Below, piece by piece: positions 1 through 6,360 of a stretch of DNA of 10,360 nt. The notes beneath the pieces are model-generated. The model made no database searches. It saw only the letters and a program-made list of their open reading frames with translations, and was not told the DNA's origin. This stretch comes from Nymphaea colorata (Eukaryota; Streptophyta; Magnoliopsida; Nymphaeales; Nymphaeaceae). The translations under genes and the position numbers were made by a program. The DNA is taken from assembly GCF_008831285.2 (NCBI RefSeq), contig NC_045143.1, forward strand, positions 24,682,302 through 24,692,661. Direction: 5' to 3'. Position 1 is the stretch's first letter, and each line of letters starts with the position of its first letter.

Positions 1-2
1 CA

Positions 3-452
3 ATCGGTATGTCTTTTCTTGCTTCTTTACCCAAATCATTGGGTAATATTGTCCTTGATGAGTTATCACATCGCAACATCTTGGTAGAAAATCTGAATTT
101 AGTTGATCTCCAACAAGTGGTTCGGCAAGAGATCAAAAAACTCTGTTACAGACTCAAGGCAAACCATGAATTGCCAAAAGTTGGAAAAAATATTTGCGGT
201 CAGATTGATGGAGCAGAAGAACACAATTTGCCAAAGAAATTCAAACCAAGATTTCGAAGGTTCAGACGAACCAAATCAAGGCGACCGTTCAAGCCTTACA
301 GATTTTTCCGACAAAGGAGAAGCAGTGACAACAAAAAAGATGACCGATGTTTTGCATGTCGCAAAAAAGGGCACTATGCCAACAAATGCCCAAATAGAGC
401 TCCTCGCCAAATTAAAATGATGTTCGAAGTCCCAGAAATTGAACAAGATTGA
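3..452 (+). pseudogene. Capsid protein C-terminal part with basic tract and zinc knuckle (copy A)
   Basis: This 149-codon segment ends at the premature TGA 450-452. It begins inside the capsid region: the matching minus-strand protein has about 200 further residues upstream, so the ATG at 9 is an internal Met and not a start. A strongly basic Arg/Lys tract at about 241-345 precedes a CCHC zinc knuckle at 348-389 (Cys 348, Cys 357, His 372, Cys 387; spacing C-x2-C-x4-H-x4-C). In retroid capsids these elements bind nucleic acid, and the basic tract may also serve nuclear targeting. All four zinc ligands are intact here, unlike in the minus-strand copy. The TGA at 450 replaces a Trp codon (TGG) of the other copy. 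Pararetroviral capsid identity is secure from zinc knuckle plus position before protease; the fold itself is not visible here. Confidence 0.85.
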
Positions 453-1154
453 GACCTGATCGAGAACGAAGTAGAGTTTGAGGAATGCCTCAAAAATCGA
501 AATGTGTTTTATTTGGCTGCTGAAGAAGAAGAAGAAGATGATGAAATCATAAGCATAAGTACAGAATCATCTTCAGAAGCTGGTGGACACATCTGCATGG
601 TAGGCAAAAAAGGCAAAGAAGTATTAATTGCAGAATCAGAATCTGAACCCGAAGAGTTCGATTGCAAAAGCGAGTTCTGCAATAATTTTGCTACCACCAG
701 TCCTTATGAAATTATCCAAGACAACAGCAGCAGCTCGGATAATTCAACCTCTGAATCTGGGTCAGACATTGACAGAGGAATCTACTCAGACAATGAAGTG
801 CCCATAGCCCCAAAACAACAAGAGAAGTGGGCGGTCTCAGAAAAAGTCGCAAAGGCTCTGCTAGACAAAGGTACAATTCCAATTAATTTTTGGGATTTTA
901 CACCTAAAAATAGCCTCAAAAACTCTGAGATCAAACAGATTAAGAAGATGTCCTTATTTGACATTTCCGTAATCATCCCAGTTCAAATAGTTGCGGATAA
1001 AAACGGTAAATGGAAAAAAGGACAAGCTTTCATCGACACTGGTGCCAACATGAATTTTTGCAAAAAGGAGATAATTAGCAATTGGCTATATTATCCAGAA
1101 GGAACCAGAGTCGAAACCATGAATGGTGAACGAAGTCTTCACAATTTTGCGTGA
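453..1154 (+). pseudogene. Acidic linker and aspartic protease N-terminal part (copy A)
   Basis: This is the same frame as the capsid segment, resuming after the TGA at 450. The first part is very acidic and serine-rich: a run of Glu/Asp at about 519-545, then Ser/Asp/Glu-rich stretches to about 800. This matches the acidic flank that commonly follows the zinc knuckle in caulimovirid capsid proteins. An aspartic protease follows, with the catalytic Asp-Thr-Gly-Ala-Asn at 1035-1049 preceded by a hydrophobic strand (Ile-Ile-Pro-Val-Gln-Ile, about 972-989). Such proteases act as homodimers, each subunit giving one Asp, and process the polyprotein. The segment ends at TGA 1152-1154, where the minus-strand copy has Leu. 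Compared with that copy, the acidic region differs by in-frame indels only. Confidence 0.85.
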
Positions 1155-2546
1155 AATGTCCAGGTTAAAATAGGGGAAAAAACGATCAGTACAAATTTTG
1201 TACAGATTGATGACGCCGGACATGATATTGGATTAGGGTCAGTTACTTTGGATGAAATATGACCCTACACAATTTGCAAAGACTGCATTGTGTTTAGAAT
1301 CGGAAAAGAACAACAAGTTGTTCTGAGACTGTCCGCCTCTTTCAAAAGAATGCAGAATAAAAAAGGAAAGAAAGATGACCGAAAACACAATATGACTTTG
1401 CTTCAAATCATGAAGCAAGAGCTCGACTTTGAAGAAGAAGTAGAAATGATCAAAGCCATTAAGGCGATAAATTTGCTACCAGGACAAAGAATAGACTGTC
1501 TACCTGAGTTCAAACAAGTGGTAGAAAAATTAAAGTCCTGTTGTGTGGAGCATCCTTTACAATTTTGGGCCAAAGACTCTCCCACCACTCATATACCAAC
1601 TGTGCACAATATTCCTGTACAAAGCAGGCCCATCGTAGGCTCTGAACTAGACAGAAAAGAGATACTAGTTCAAATACAGGAACTCGAAGAAAGGGGCCTT
1701 ATTCGGAAATCCAAATCTCACTATGCAAGCGCAAGCTTCATAGTTCGAAACCATGCTGAGATCAAGAGAGGAAAAGCAAGAATGGTCATAAACTATATTC
1801 CTCTAAACAGTGTGACGGTTGATATAAAGTGGCCCTTACCCAACAAAGAAGTCTTAATACAAAGAGCGGCTCAGGGAAATTTTTTTTCTAAATTTGACTG
1901 CAAGTCAGGATACCACCAGATCAAGATCGCCGAAGAGGACATACACAAAACGGCGTTCTATACTCCCAATGGCCTGTACGAATGGCTGGTCATGCCATTT
2001 GGTCTTAAAAATGCTCCATCTCAGTTCCAGCAAAGAATGGATGAAATCTTCAAGGGCTATGATTTTATCATTAACTATATTGATGATTTTTTGATAATTT
2101 CAGACACTGTTGACGAGCACTTGCAGCACCTTACAACCTTTGCAACATTATGTGAGAAGCATAGTATTGGGCTATCCAAAAGTGATGAAAAGTTTCAACT
2201 AGCCAAACGAGAAATTGAGTTTTTAGGTATTAAACTCAAAGAAGGAAAGATAATCATGCAGGATCATGTGCTGAAAAAGATCGAGCAATTCCCGAATCAG
2301 CTCGAAGACAAACTACAATGCCAAAGGTTCCTCGGATGCCTTAACTATGTAGGAAACTACATACAAAATCTCTCTCAAAAAACTCAGGCAATCCGGAAGG
2401 TCATGCATCACGAGCCCTATGAATGGAACAAAGCGGCTACTGAAGCCGTACTCTTATTAAAAGAAGAATGCCAGAAATTGCCAGAACTTGAGCCCGCTTT
2501 TGTTGGACCATTTGTCCTCTCCACAGATGCTTCAAACGATACATGA
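1155..2546 (+). pseudogene. Protease C-terminus, reverse transcriptase and start of RNase H (copy A)
   Basis: Thirty-five codons of protease remain before a TGA at 1260-1262 (Gly in the other copy). An open stretch of 427 codons to TGA 2544-2546 then encodes the reverse transcriptase, which copies viral RNA into DNA. Motifs in order: Arg-Met-Val-Ile-Asn-Tyr at about 1779-1796, motif A Phe-Asp-Cys-Lys-Ser-Gly-Tyr with catalytic Asp at 1896-1898, Met-Pro-Phe-Gly-Leu-Lys-Asn-Ala-Pro at about 1992-2018, and motif C Tyr-Ile-Asp-Asp at 2076-2087. A connection segment leads to RNase H, whose first catalytic Asp is at 2526-2528 (Thr-Asp-Ala-Ser). Every visible polymerase motif is intact. The stop at 2544 replaces the Trp that follows Asn-Asp-Thr in the minus-strand copy. 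RT identity is certain from motif order. Confidence 0.93.
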
Positions 2547-3476
2547 GCGGTAGTTCTCCTAAAGAAAGAAGGCAACAGTGAAAAGGTATGTTTCTATACC
2601 AGCGGGCAGTTTAAATCTAATGAAATTAATTATTGGCCTGCAGAGAAAGAAATTCTGGCAGCAATCCGAGGGTTGGAAAAGTTTCACCCTTACTTAATTG
2701 GTGAGAAATTTATACTGAGAACAGATTCTCAGAATCTGTCAGTACTGCTCAAAAGAAAAATTACGAGCAGTCCAAAGCTTCAAAGGTTTGCATGGTGGCA
2801 ATTTTTACTGTCTCAGTATAACTTTACAATAGATCTGGTGAAAGGAACACATCATTCACTACCAGACGCCCTCACTCGAGAATGTAAAATGATGAGATCC
2901 ACGGGTCGACAATGGGAAGATTGGCACGTAGACACTCCAGAATGGAAGGTCTGCCAAAGGGTCCGAAAACTCTATCCAGACTTTGCTGATGCTGCAGAAG
3001 GCCGCTATCCAAATTTGGATTTCTACTATACCGCAGCAGGAAGGATCACCTGCATCGTCAACAATCTCAAATGGACCTCACTTGAACCAGAACTGTTACT
3101 CTGGGCCATTGACAAAGCCGTGCTTGATAATCTGATCCTTCACAGACGACAATTATTTGCTAACAATGTGTCTAGGGAATTTTTTAATTTCATTGCAGGT
3201 ACTAAGTGGGAAGAAGCCTTATGCCGAAAACTGCAGAGAATCAACTTTGTTGATTACCCTGAAGTCGCTATCTTCCAAGACGAAGAACTCATTTACAAGA
3301 ACATCCCAAAAACTAAAGAATTTGAAGCAAGTTGCACAACCCTTGAACAAATCACGAAGGAAATGCGCAAATGCCAAAACTGCCGTGTCCAAAAAAAAGG
3401 TTTCTGTCTTCATCACGAATGGGCAGTAAGACGAATATTGGAATTTGAGGCAGAAAGCAGCGAGACAAAAGAATGA
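2547..3476 (+). pseudogene. RNase H domain and uncharacterised C-terminal tail (copy A)
   Basis: The frame continues after TGA 2544 for 309 codons. It holds the rest of RNase H, which removes the RNA strand during reverse transcription: candidate catalytic Glu at 2649, Asp at 2724 in Arg-Thr-Asp-Ser-Gln, and Asp at 2865 in Leu-Pro-Asp-Ala-Leu, joining the first Asp at 2526. All four acidic residues are present. A tail of about 200 residues follows from about 2880 to the natural-looking TGA at 3474. It is rich in Trp, Arg and Glu and near its end carries a possible metal-binding motif, C-x2-C-x7-C-x-H-H, at 3372-3416. No integrase chromodomain or zinc-binding HHCC region is seen. The tail is conserved in the minus-strand copy up to that copy's break, so it was part of the viral protein; its role is unknown to me. 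Confidence 0.85.
3372..3416 (+). other. Putative zinc-binding motif in the polyprotein C-terminal tail
   Basis: Cys codons at 3372, 3381 and 3405 and His codons at 3411 and 3414 give C-x2-C-x7-C-x-H-H within the last 35 residues of the polyprotein. The first three Cys are kept in the minus-strand copy (about 5430-5465), which is truncated just before the His pair. The spacing resembles a small zinc finger but fits no family I can name, so metal binding is inferred. Confidence 0.4.
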
Positions 3477-3583
3477 CGACAAAATCCGACAAGAATATTG
3501 CCTTTGCCAGAATTCTCTGTCGTCTTCTAATCAGTGCACCGAAAGCAGATGTCCTTGTGCTGAGTCATTTTTGTCTTTTTTAA
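3473..3583 (+). CDS. Possible small ORF overlapping the polyprotein stop by ATGA
   Basis: The polyprotein stop TGA (3474-3476) overlaps an ATG at 3473 in the tetranucleotide ATGA, a junction typical of successive ORFs in plant pararetroviruses translated by reinitiation. The A at position -3 favours initiation. The resulting frame has 36 codons, ending at TAA 3581-3583. The product is a short basic and hydrophobic peptide with no recognisable domain. No second copy is available, because the minus-strand copy is truncated before this point. It may be chance, or the remnant of a longer ORF. Confidence 0.2.
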   Translation: MTTKSDKNIAFARILCRLLISAPKADVLVLSHFCLF

Positions 3584-3735
3584 TCATTGTAGTGATGAAT
3601 CTTGTAAAGCTTATCTCGTCACTGTTTTCTTTTTAAAAGTAGACTACTTTTTGGCTGGCGAATTTATTCGCTAAATTATTGTACTTTCACTCGACGTGTA
3701 TATAATGATACCACCGAGCCCCTTACAAGGCATCG
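3584..3735 (+). promoter_or_regulatory. Putative viral pregenomic RNA promoter with TATA box
   Basis: A consensus TATA box, TATATAA, lies at 3699-3705, about 220 bases after the polyprotein stop. That is where caulimovirids carry the promoter for their greater-than-genome-length RNA. An ACGT core (CGACGTGT, 3692-3699) directly precedes it, and a 6-bp inverted repeat with a 2-base centre, GCGAAT-TT-ATTCGC, sits at 3658-3671. Transcription would start near 3730-3737 and run rightward. The sequence here is not AT-repeat DNA, which makes the TATA box less likely to be chance than the many in the repeats further right. Activity is not shown. Confidence 0.5.
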
Positions 3736-3761
3736 GTCTTTTGAGCATCTTCTTGCCTTGT
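3725..3761 (+). other. Short inverted repeat (hairpin) at the expected RNA 5' end
   Basis: ACAAGGCA at 3725-3732 is the exact reverse complement of TGCCTTGT at 3754-3761, giving an 8-bp stem with a 21-base loop. It starts about 20 bases after the TATA box, so it could form at or across the 5' end of the transcript. A role in leader structure is inferred. Confidence 0.4.
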
Positions 3762-3953
3762 GCAAACTTCAGTTTTTCCCTTTGCTGTAAGCAGAGAGAG
3801 ACGCTAAGTCCTGAGTGAGTGTTCGCCTTTGCAACATTGGGTTTCATTATCCTTTGGCAATCCTTCAGTGGTATTGTGCAACCGCGGCTCCTCTTCCTGT
3901 TAATCCAAACGCCCTGTTTGTTCTCCCCTTCACCCTTAGCCCTGTTTGCTTCA
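3736..3953 (+). other. Presumed viral leader remnant; no gene
   Basis: This stretch of moderate base composition follows the putative transcription start. It holds no convincing coding sequence, and I find no good match to the usual initiator-tRNA-Met primer binding site. It becomes steadily richer in pyrimidines from about 3890 and passes into the C-rich tandem repeat. It may be viral leader, or host sequence past a break in the virus; no second copy in the window lets me decide. Confidence 0.35.
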
Positions 3954-4013
3954 CCCCTTACTGTTTGTTTCCCCCGTTCCCCCCTTACTGTTTGTTTCCC
4001 CCGTTCCCCCCTT
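3954..4013 (+). repeat. C-rich 27-bp tandem repeat (two exact units plus partial)
   Basis: Two identical 27-bp units occupy 3954-3980 and 3981-4007, followed by a 6-base start of a third. Each unit begins CCCCTTACTGTTTG and ends with two C-runs. Two diverged units seem to precede them (about 3911-3953), where the CCTGTTTG core recurs. The minus strand carries four runs of five or six G, so a G-quadruplex there, or an i-motif on the plus strand, is conceivable. The repeat ends where the AT-rich DNA begins. Confidence 0.85.
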
Positions 4014-4603
4014 TGTATGATATTATACTATATGACATAAATAGTTATAATATATATATATATGTAAAATATATTAAAACAGAACACATATATAACATAC
4101 ACACATGACATGTATATATACTATATAACAAATGTGTAATAAATATATATATATATATATTACGTACATATAATAAAAGAACATATAGATATACACATGC
4201 ACATATCTATATCATACGTAAATTATAACAAGCATGTGTTACTATAAAACATATCTGCCATACATATATAATATATATATAAATATATGTTATGTGTTTA
4301 TAATATATACTATAATTTATGTTATAATATATATTATGATATATACTATGTATAACATATTATATATTACCAATAATATATGAATATATGTAACATATAT
4401 GTGTTATATTATTATATAGTATATTATAACATATATTATATATAATTATATATGTGTTATACAGTTATAACATAATATAATAATATTATGTACATAACAT
4501 ATATTAATATAATATGTTATTATATGCGTTATAAGACATAAATTATGTGTTATATGTTAATATCTGTTATATAACACATAATATATAAGTGTTATTATAA
4601 TAT
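4014..4603. repeat. AT-rich low-complexity DNA
   Basis: This block is almost wholly A and T, with scattered TA runs and recurring short words such as ATATGTTAT and its complement ATAACATAT in both orientations. It holds no coding sequence; chance TATA and AATAAA words (for example AATAAA at 4137) cannot be given meaning here. It separates the presumed viral leader from the MP fragment. AT-dinucleotide-rich DNA is a known common flank of endogenous caulimovirid insertions in plants. Confidence 0.9.
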
Positions 4604-4638
4604 ATCCAAGGAAGTGGAATCAGGTGAGTCTTTCTCCC
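4604..4638 (+). other. Unmatched filler sequence at the MP fragment junction
   Basis: About 35 bases of ordinary composition lie between the AT-rich block and the point where similarity to the other MP copy begins. They do not align with the sequence upstream of the same point in the minus-strand copy. They may be filler DNA from end joining or sequence from another viral variant. Confidence 0.4.
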
Positions 4639-4970
4639 AACTCTCCAAAGACAGACTATGTTGTGTTCAGCCAAATTTCACGCTGTCACTACAAGATCCT
4701 CATCTGTTGCAAGCGTTTGTTCTCTGTGTCCAGATCAAAGAAGTAAACCTGGTTGTTAAATCCATTTATGCAACCATCACATCTAGGTGCACGTTCAATC
4801 TCCTTCAGAGTACCATCACCAGTTTCAAGTTGGATTATGGAATAAACTTTCCACTATCCATGAACAAAAACATTATGCAAGTAGGAACGGAAATTTCGAA
4901 TGAAGGATTTCTACAAGGGTACCCAGCAATCGGAGAATTCCTGCAATGCCAGAAGTACAAGGAATATGTT
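4639..4970 (+). pseudogene. Movement protein gene fragment (isolated)
   Basis: These roughly 332 bases are the reverse complement of about 9938-10259, with about 12 differences by eye (about 96% identity), and are open throughout. They encode the downstream part of a putative 30K-superfamily movement protein, which in caulimovirids passes virus through plasmodesmata. The Pro-Asn-Phe-Thr-Leu-Ser-Leu-Gln-Asp-Pro stretch (from about 4671) resembles the core of caulimovirid movement proteins; that family call is by recognition and not by search. Both ends are abrupt: unmatched filler on the left, and AT-rich DNA on the right immediately after AAGTACAAGGAA. The open frame runs on into the AT repeat by chance. 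The fragment has no start, no end and no companion genes, so it is a dead remnant. Confidence 0.7.
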
Positions 4971-5296
4971 ATGTGTTTATTATAATACATTATATTATAA
5001 TACATATATAATAATATATATTAACATACATATATTATAATAACACATATATAATATATGTTTATAATATGTTATATATGTGTTATATGTATATATACAT
5101 ATGTTATATTATATATGTTAATATATATATTATATAATATGTTATATATGTTATATTATATAGTATCTTATAGTACTGTATATTATTAGACATAACATAC
5201 ATATGTTATGTATAATAATATATAATATATTATATATGTTAGTATATAGCATATTATATGTTCAGTTAGCATATATATGTTATCTATAGATATAGT

Positions 5297-5379
<83 letters not shown>

Positions 5380-5426
5380 GTATATGGGATATATTAACAT
5401 ATTATAGTATACACACAACATATAAC
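4971..5426. repeat. AT-rich low-complexity DNA flanking the minus-strand copy
   Basis: This is the same kind of sequence as 4014-4603, with mixed TA, TATG and TTATAA words and the long pure TA run annotated separately. The viral copies on both sides pass into it directly, and the first bases past each viral end are similar (TATGTTATGTG after 4970; TTATATGTTGTGTG read leftward from 5427). It contains no gene. Any reading frame across it translates only to Tyr-Ile repeats. Confidence 0.9.
5301..5372. repeat. (TA)36 dinucleotide microsatellite
   Basis: Seventy-two bases of uninterrupted TA follow TAACA at 5296-5300 and give way to TATG/TATATG variants at 5373-5385. The purity suggests recent expansion. 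The run is self-complementary and could extrude as a cruciform. Its exact length in an assembly is prone to error. Confidence 0.95.
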
Positions 5427-5997
5427 AAGGCAGAAACCTTTAGTCTGGATGCGGCAGTTCTGACATTTGCGCATCTCCTTTGTGATTTGCTCTAGTGTTG
5501 TGCAGCACTCTTCAAACTCCTTTGTTTTTGAGATATTCTTATACATGAGTTCTTCATCTTGGAAGATTGCAACTTCGGGATAATCAACAAAGTTGATTCT
5601 CTGAGATTTCCGGCACAGAGCTTCTTCCCACTTTGGACCTGCAATAAAATTCAAAAAATATCTAGATACATTGTTAGCACACAATTGCTTCCTGTGGAGG
5701 ATTAGATTGTCCAGTATAGCTTTGTCAATGGCCCTTAACAAAAGTTCTGGTTCGAATGAGGTCCATTTTAGGTTATTGACAATGCAAGTAATTCTTCCTG
5801 CAGCTGGTCTTGTAAAAATCCAGATTTGGATAGCGACCTTCTGCTGCATCTGCAAATTCCTGATAGAGTTTTGTAAACTTCTGGCAAACCTTCCATCTTT
5901 GCTCTGGTGTGTCTACTAGCCAGTCTTCCCACTGCCTGCCAGTGGATCTCATCATTTTGCATTCTCTTGCTAAGGCGTTTGGTAACAAATGGTGTAC
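5427..5997 (-). pseudogene. End of RNase H and C-terminal tail (copy B), truncated
   Basis: The frame continues after TGA 6000-5998 to a one-base insertion near 5801-5812, then in the next frame to the break at 5427. It matches the copy A tail closely (Arg-Gln-Trp-Glu-Asp-Trp, Ala-Ala-Gly-Arg-Ile-Thr-Cys-Ile-Val, Cys-Gln-Asn-Cys-Arg). The last viral residues are Lys-Gly-Phe-Cys-Leu; what follows is AT repeat. The His pair and the final 20 or so residues of the tail are missing, as are the viral 3' intergenic region and promoter. Confidence 0.85.
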
Positions 5998-6360
5998 TCA
6001 TTTTACCAGATCAATTGTAAAATCATATTGTGAAAGCAGAAATTGCCACCAGGCAAACCTTCGTAATTTTGGACTGCTAGTGATTTTTCTCTTGAGCAGT
6101 ACGGATAGGTTTTGTGAATCCGTTCTGAGTATGAATTTTTCTCCAATCAAATAAGGGTGAAACTTTTCTAACCCTCTGATCGCAGCCAAGATTTCCTTCT
6201 CTGCAGGCCAATAATTGATCTCATTAGTTTTGAATTGTCCGCTAGTATAAAAACATACCTTTTCTTGGTTGCCATCTTTCTTTATCAGAATGGCTGCCCA
6301 TGTGTCATTTGATGCATATGTGGAGAGGACATATGGCCCGACAAAGGCAGGCTCGAGCTC
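5998..6360 (-). pseudogene. RNase H domain (copy B), catalytic residues lost
   Basis: From Leu-Pro-Glu-Leu-Glu-Pro the viral frame is again readable and covers most of RNase H. The first catalytic Asp is replaced by Tyr (TAT at 6318-6316, in Ser-Thr-Tyr-Ala-Ser). The Glu of Glu-Lys-Glu-Ile-Leu and the Asp of Arg-Thr-Asp-Ser-Gln remain. A TGA at 6000-5998 replaces the Gly codon of copy A, and just after it the fourth catalytic Asp is Asn (AAC at 5979-5977). The domain would be inactive even without the frame lesions. Confidence 0.88.

Larger units (their letters stand above)
1..3410 (+). repeat. Left arm of a large inverted repeat (copy A versus copy B)
   Basis: This arm corresponds to the reverse complement of about 5427-8828. 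Over 59 codons from position 9, I count about 33 base differences in 177, about 81% identity. The arms point tail to tail around a spacer of about 2 kb that contains the promoter, the AT-rich blocks and the MP fragment. Confidence 0.85.
1..3476 (+). pseudogene. Endogenous pararetrovirus polyprotein (CP-PR-RT-RH), copy A, 5'-truncated by the window edge
   Basis: One reading frame (codons starting at positions divisible by 3) runs from the window edge to a TGA at 3474-3476. It is interrupted only by in-frame TGA codons at 450, 1152, 1260 and 2544, with no frameshift. In order it encodes the C-terminal part of a capsid protein with zinc knuckle, an acidic linker, an aspartic protease, a reverse transcriptase, RNase H and a C-terminal tail of about 200 residues. 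In Caulimoviridae this gene supplies the virion shell and the enzymes that copy pregenomic RNA to DNA. The lack of an integrase after RNase H separates it from Ty3/gypsy elements. The minus-strand copy at 5427-9477 matches it along its whole length and shows sense codons at the four stop positions (Trp, Leu, Gly, Trp), so these stops are damage. Upstream coding sequence continues beyond base 1. Confidence 0.93.

Noticed and set aside
1172-1182. Purine run AGGGGAAAAAA as a plus-strand primer (polypurine) tract
   Set aside because: It lies inside the protease coding region, and the G run is absent at the same place in copy B.
450-2546. TGA recoding (readthrough or alternative code) because all four stops are TGA
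   Set aside because: Copy B has sense codons for Trp, Leu, Gly and Trp at the four positions, so no single recoded residue fits. The polyprotein itself ends in TGA.
3445-3636. 63-residue frame overlapping the end of the polyprotein, Cys-rich with a hydrophobic end
   Set aside because: It lacks an ATG start (begins at TTG), overlaps the conserved viral tail out of frame, and has no second copy to support it.
3869-3882. TGGTATTGTGC as a primer binding site for initiator tRNA-Met
   Set aside because: Only the first six bases match the usual TGGTATCAGAGC site; the rest does not, so chance is a fair explanation.
3815-4108. Pro/Phe/Cys-rich open frame over the C-rich repeat
   Set aside because: It is produced by the tandem repeat and runs into AT-rich DNA. 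There is no domain, and the overlapping second frame is equally open.
4128-4145. AATAAA at 4137 as the viral polyadenylation signal
   Set aside because: It lies in AT-rich low-complexity DNA where the word is expected by chance, outside the clear viral sequence.
5277-5495. Open frame across the TA microsatellite
   Set aside because: It translates mainly to Tyr-Ile repeats from (TA)n and ends in the antisense of the viral tail; it is not a gene.
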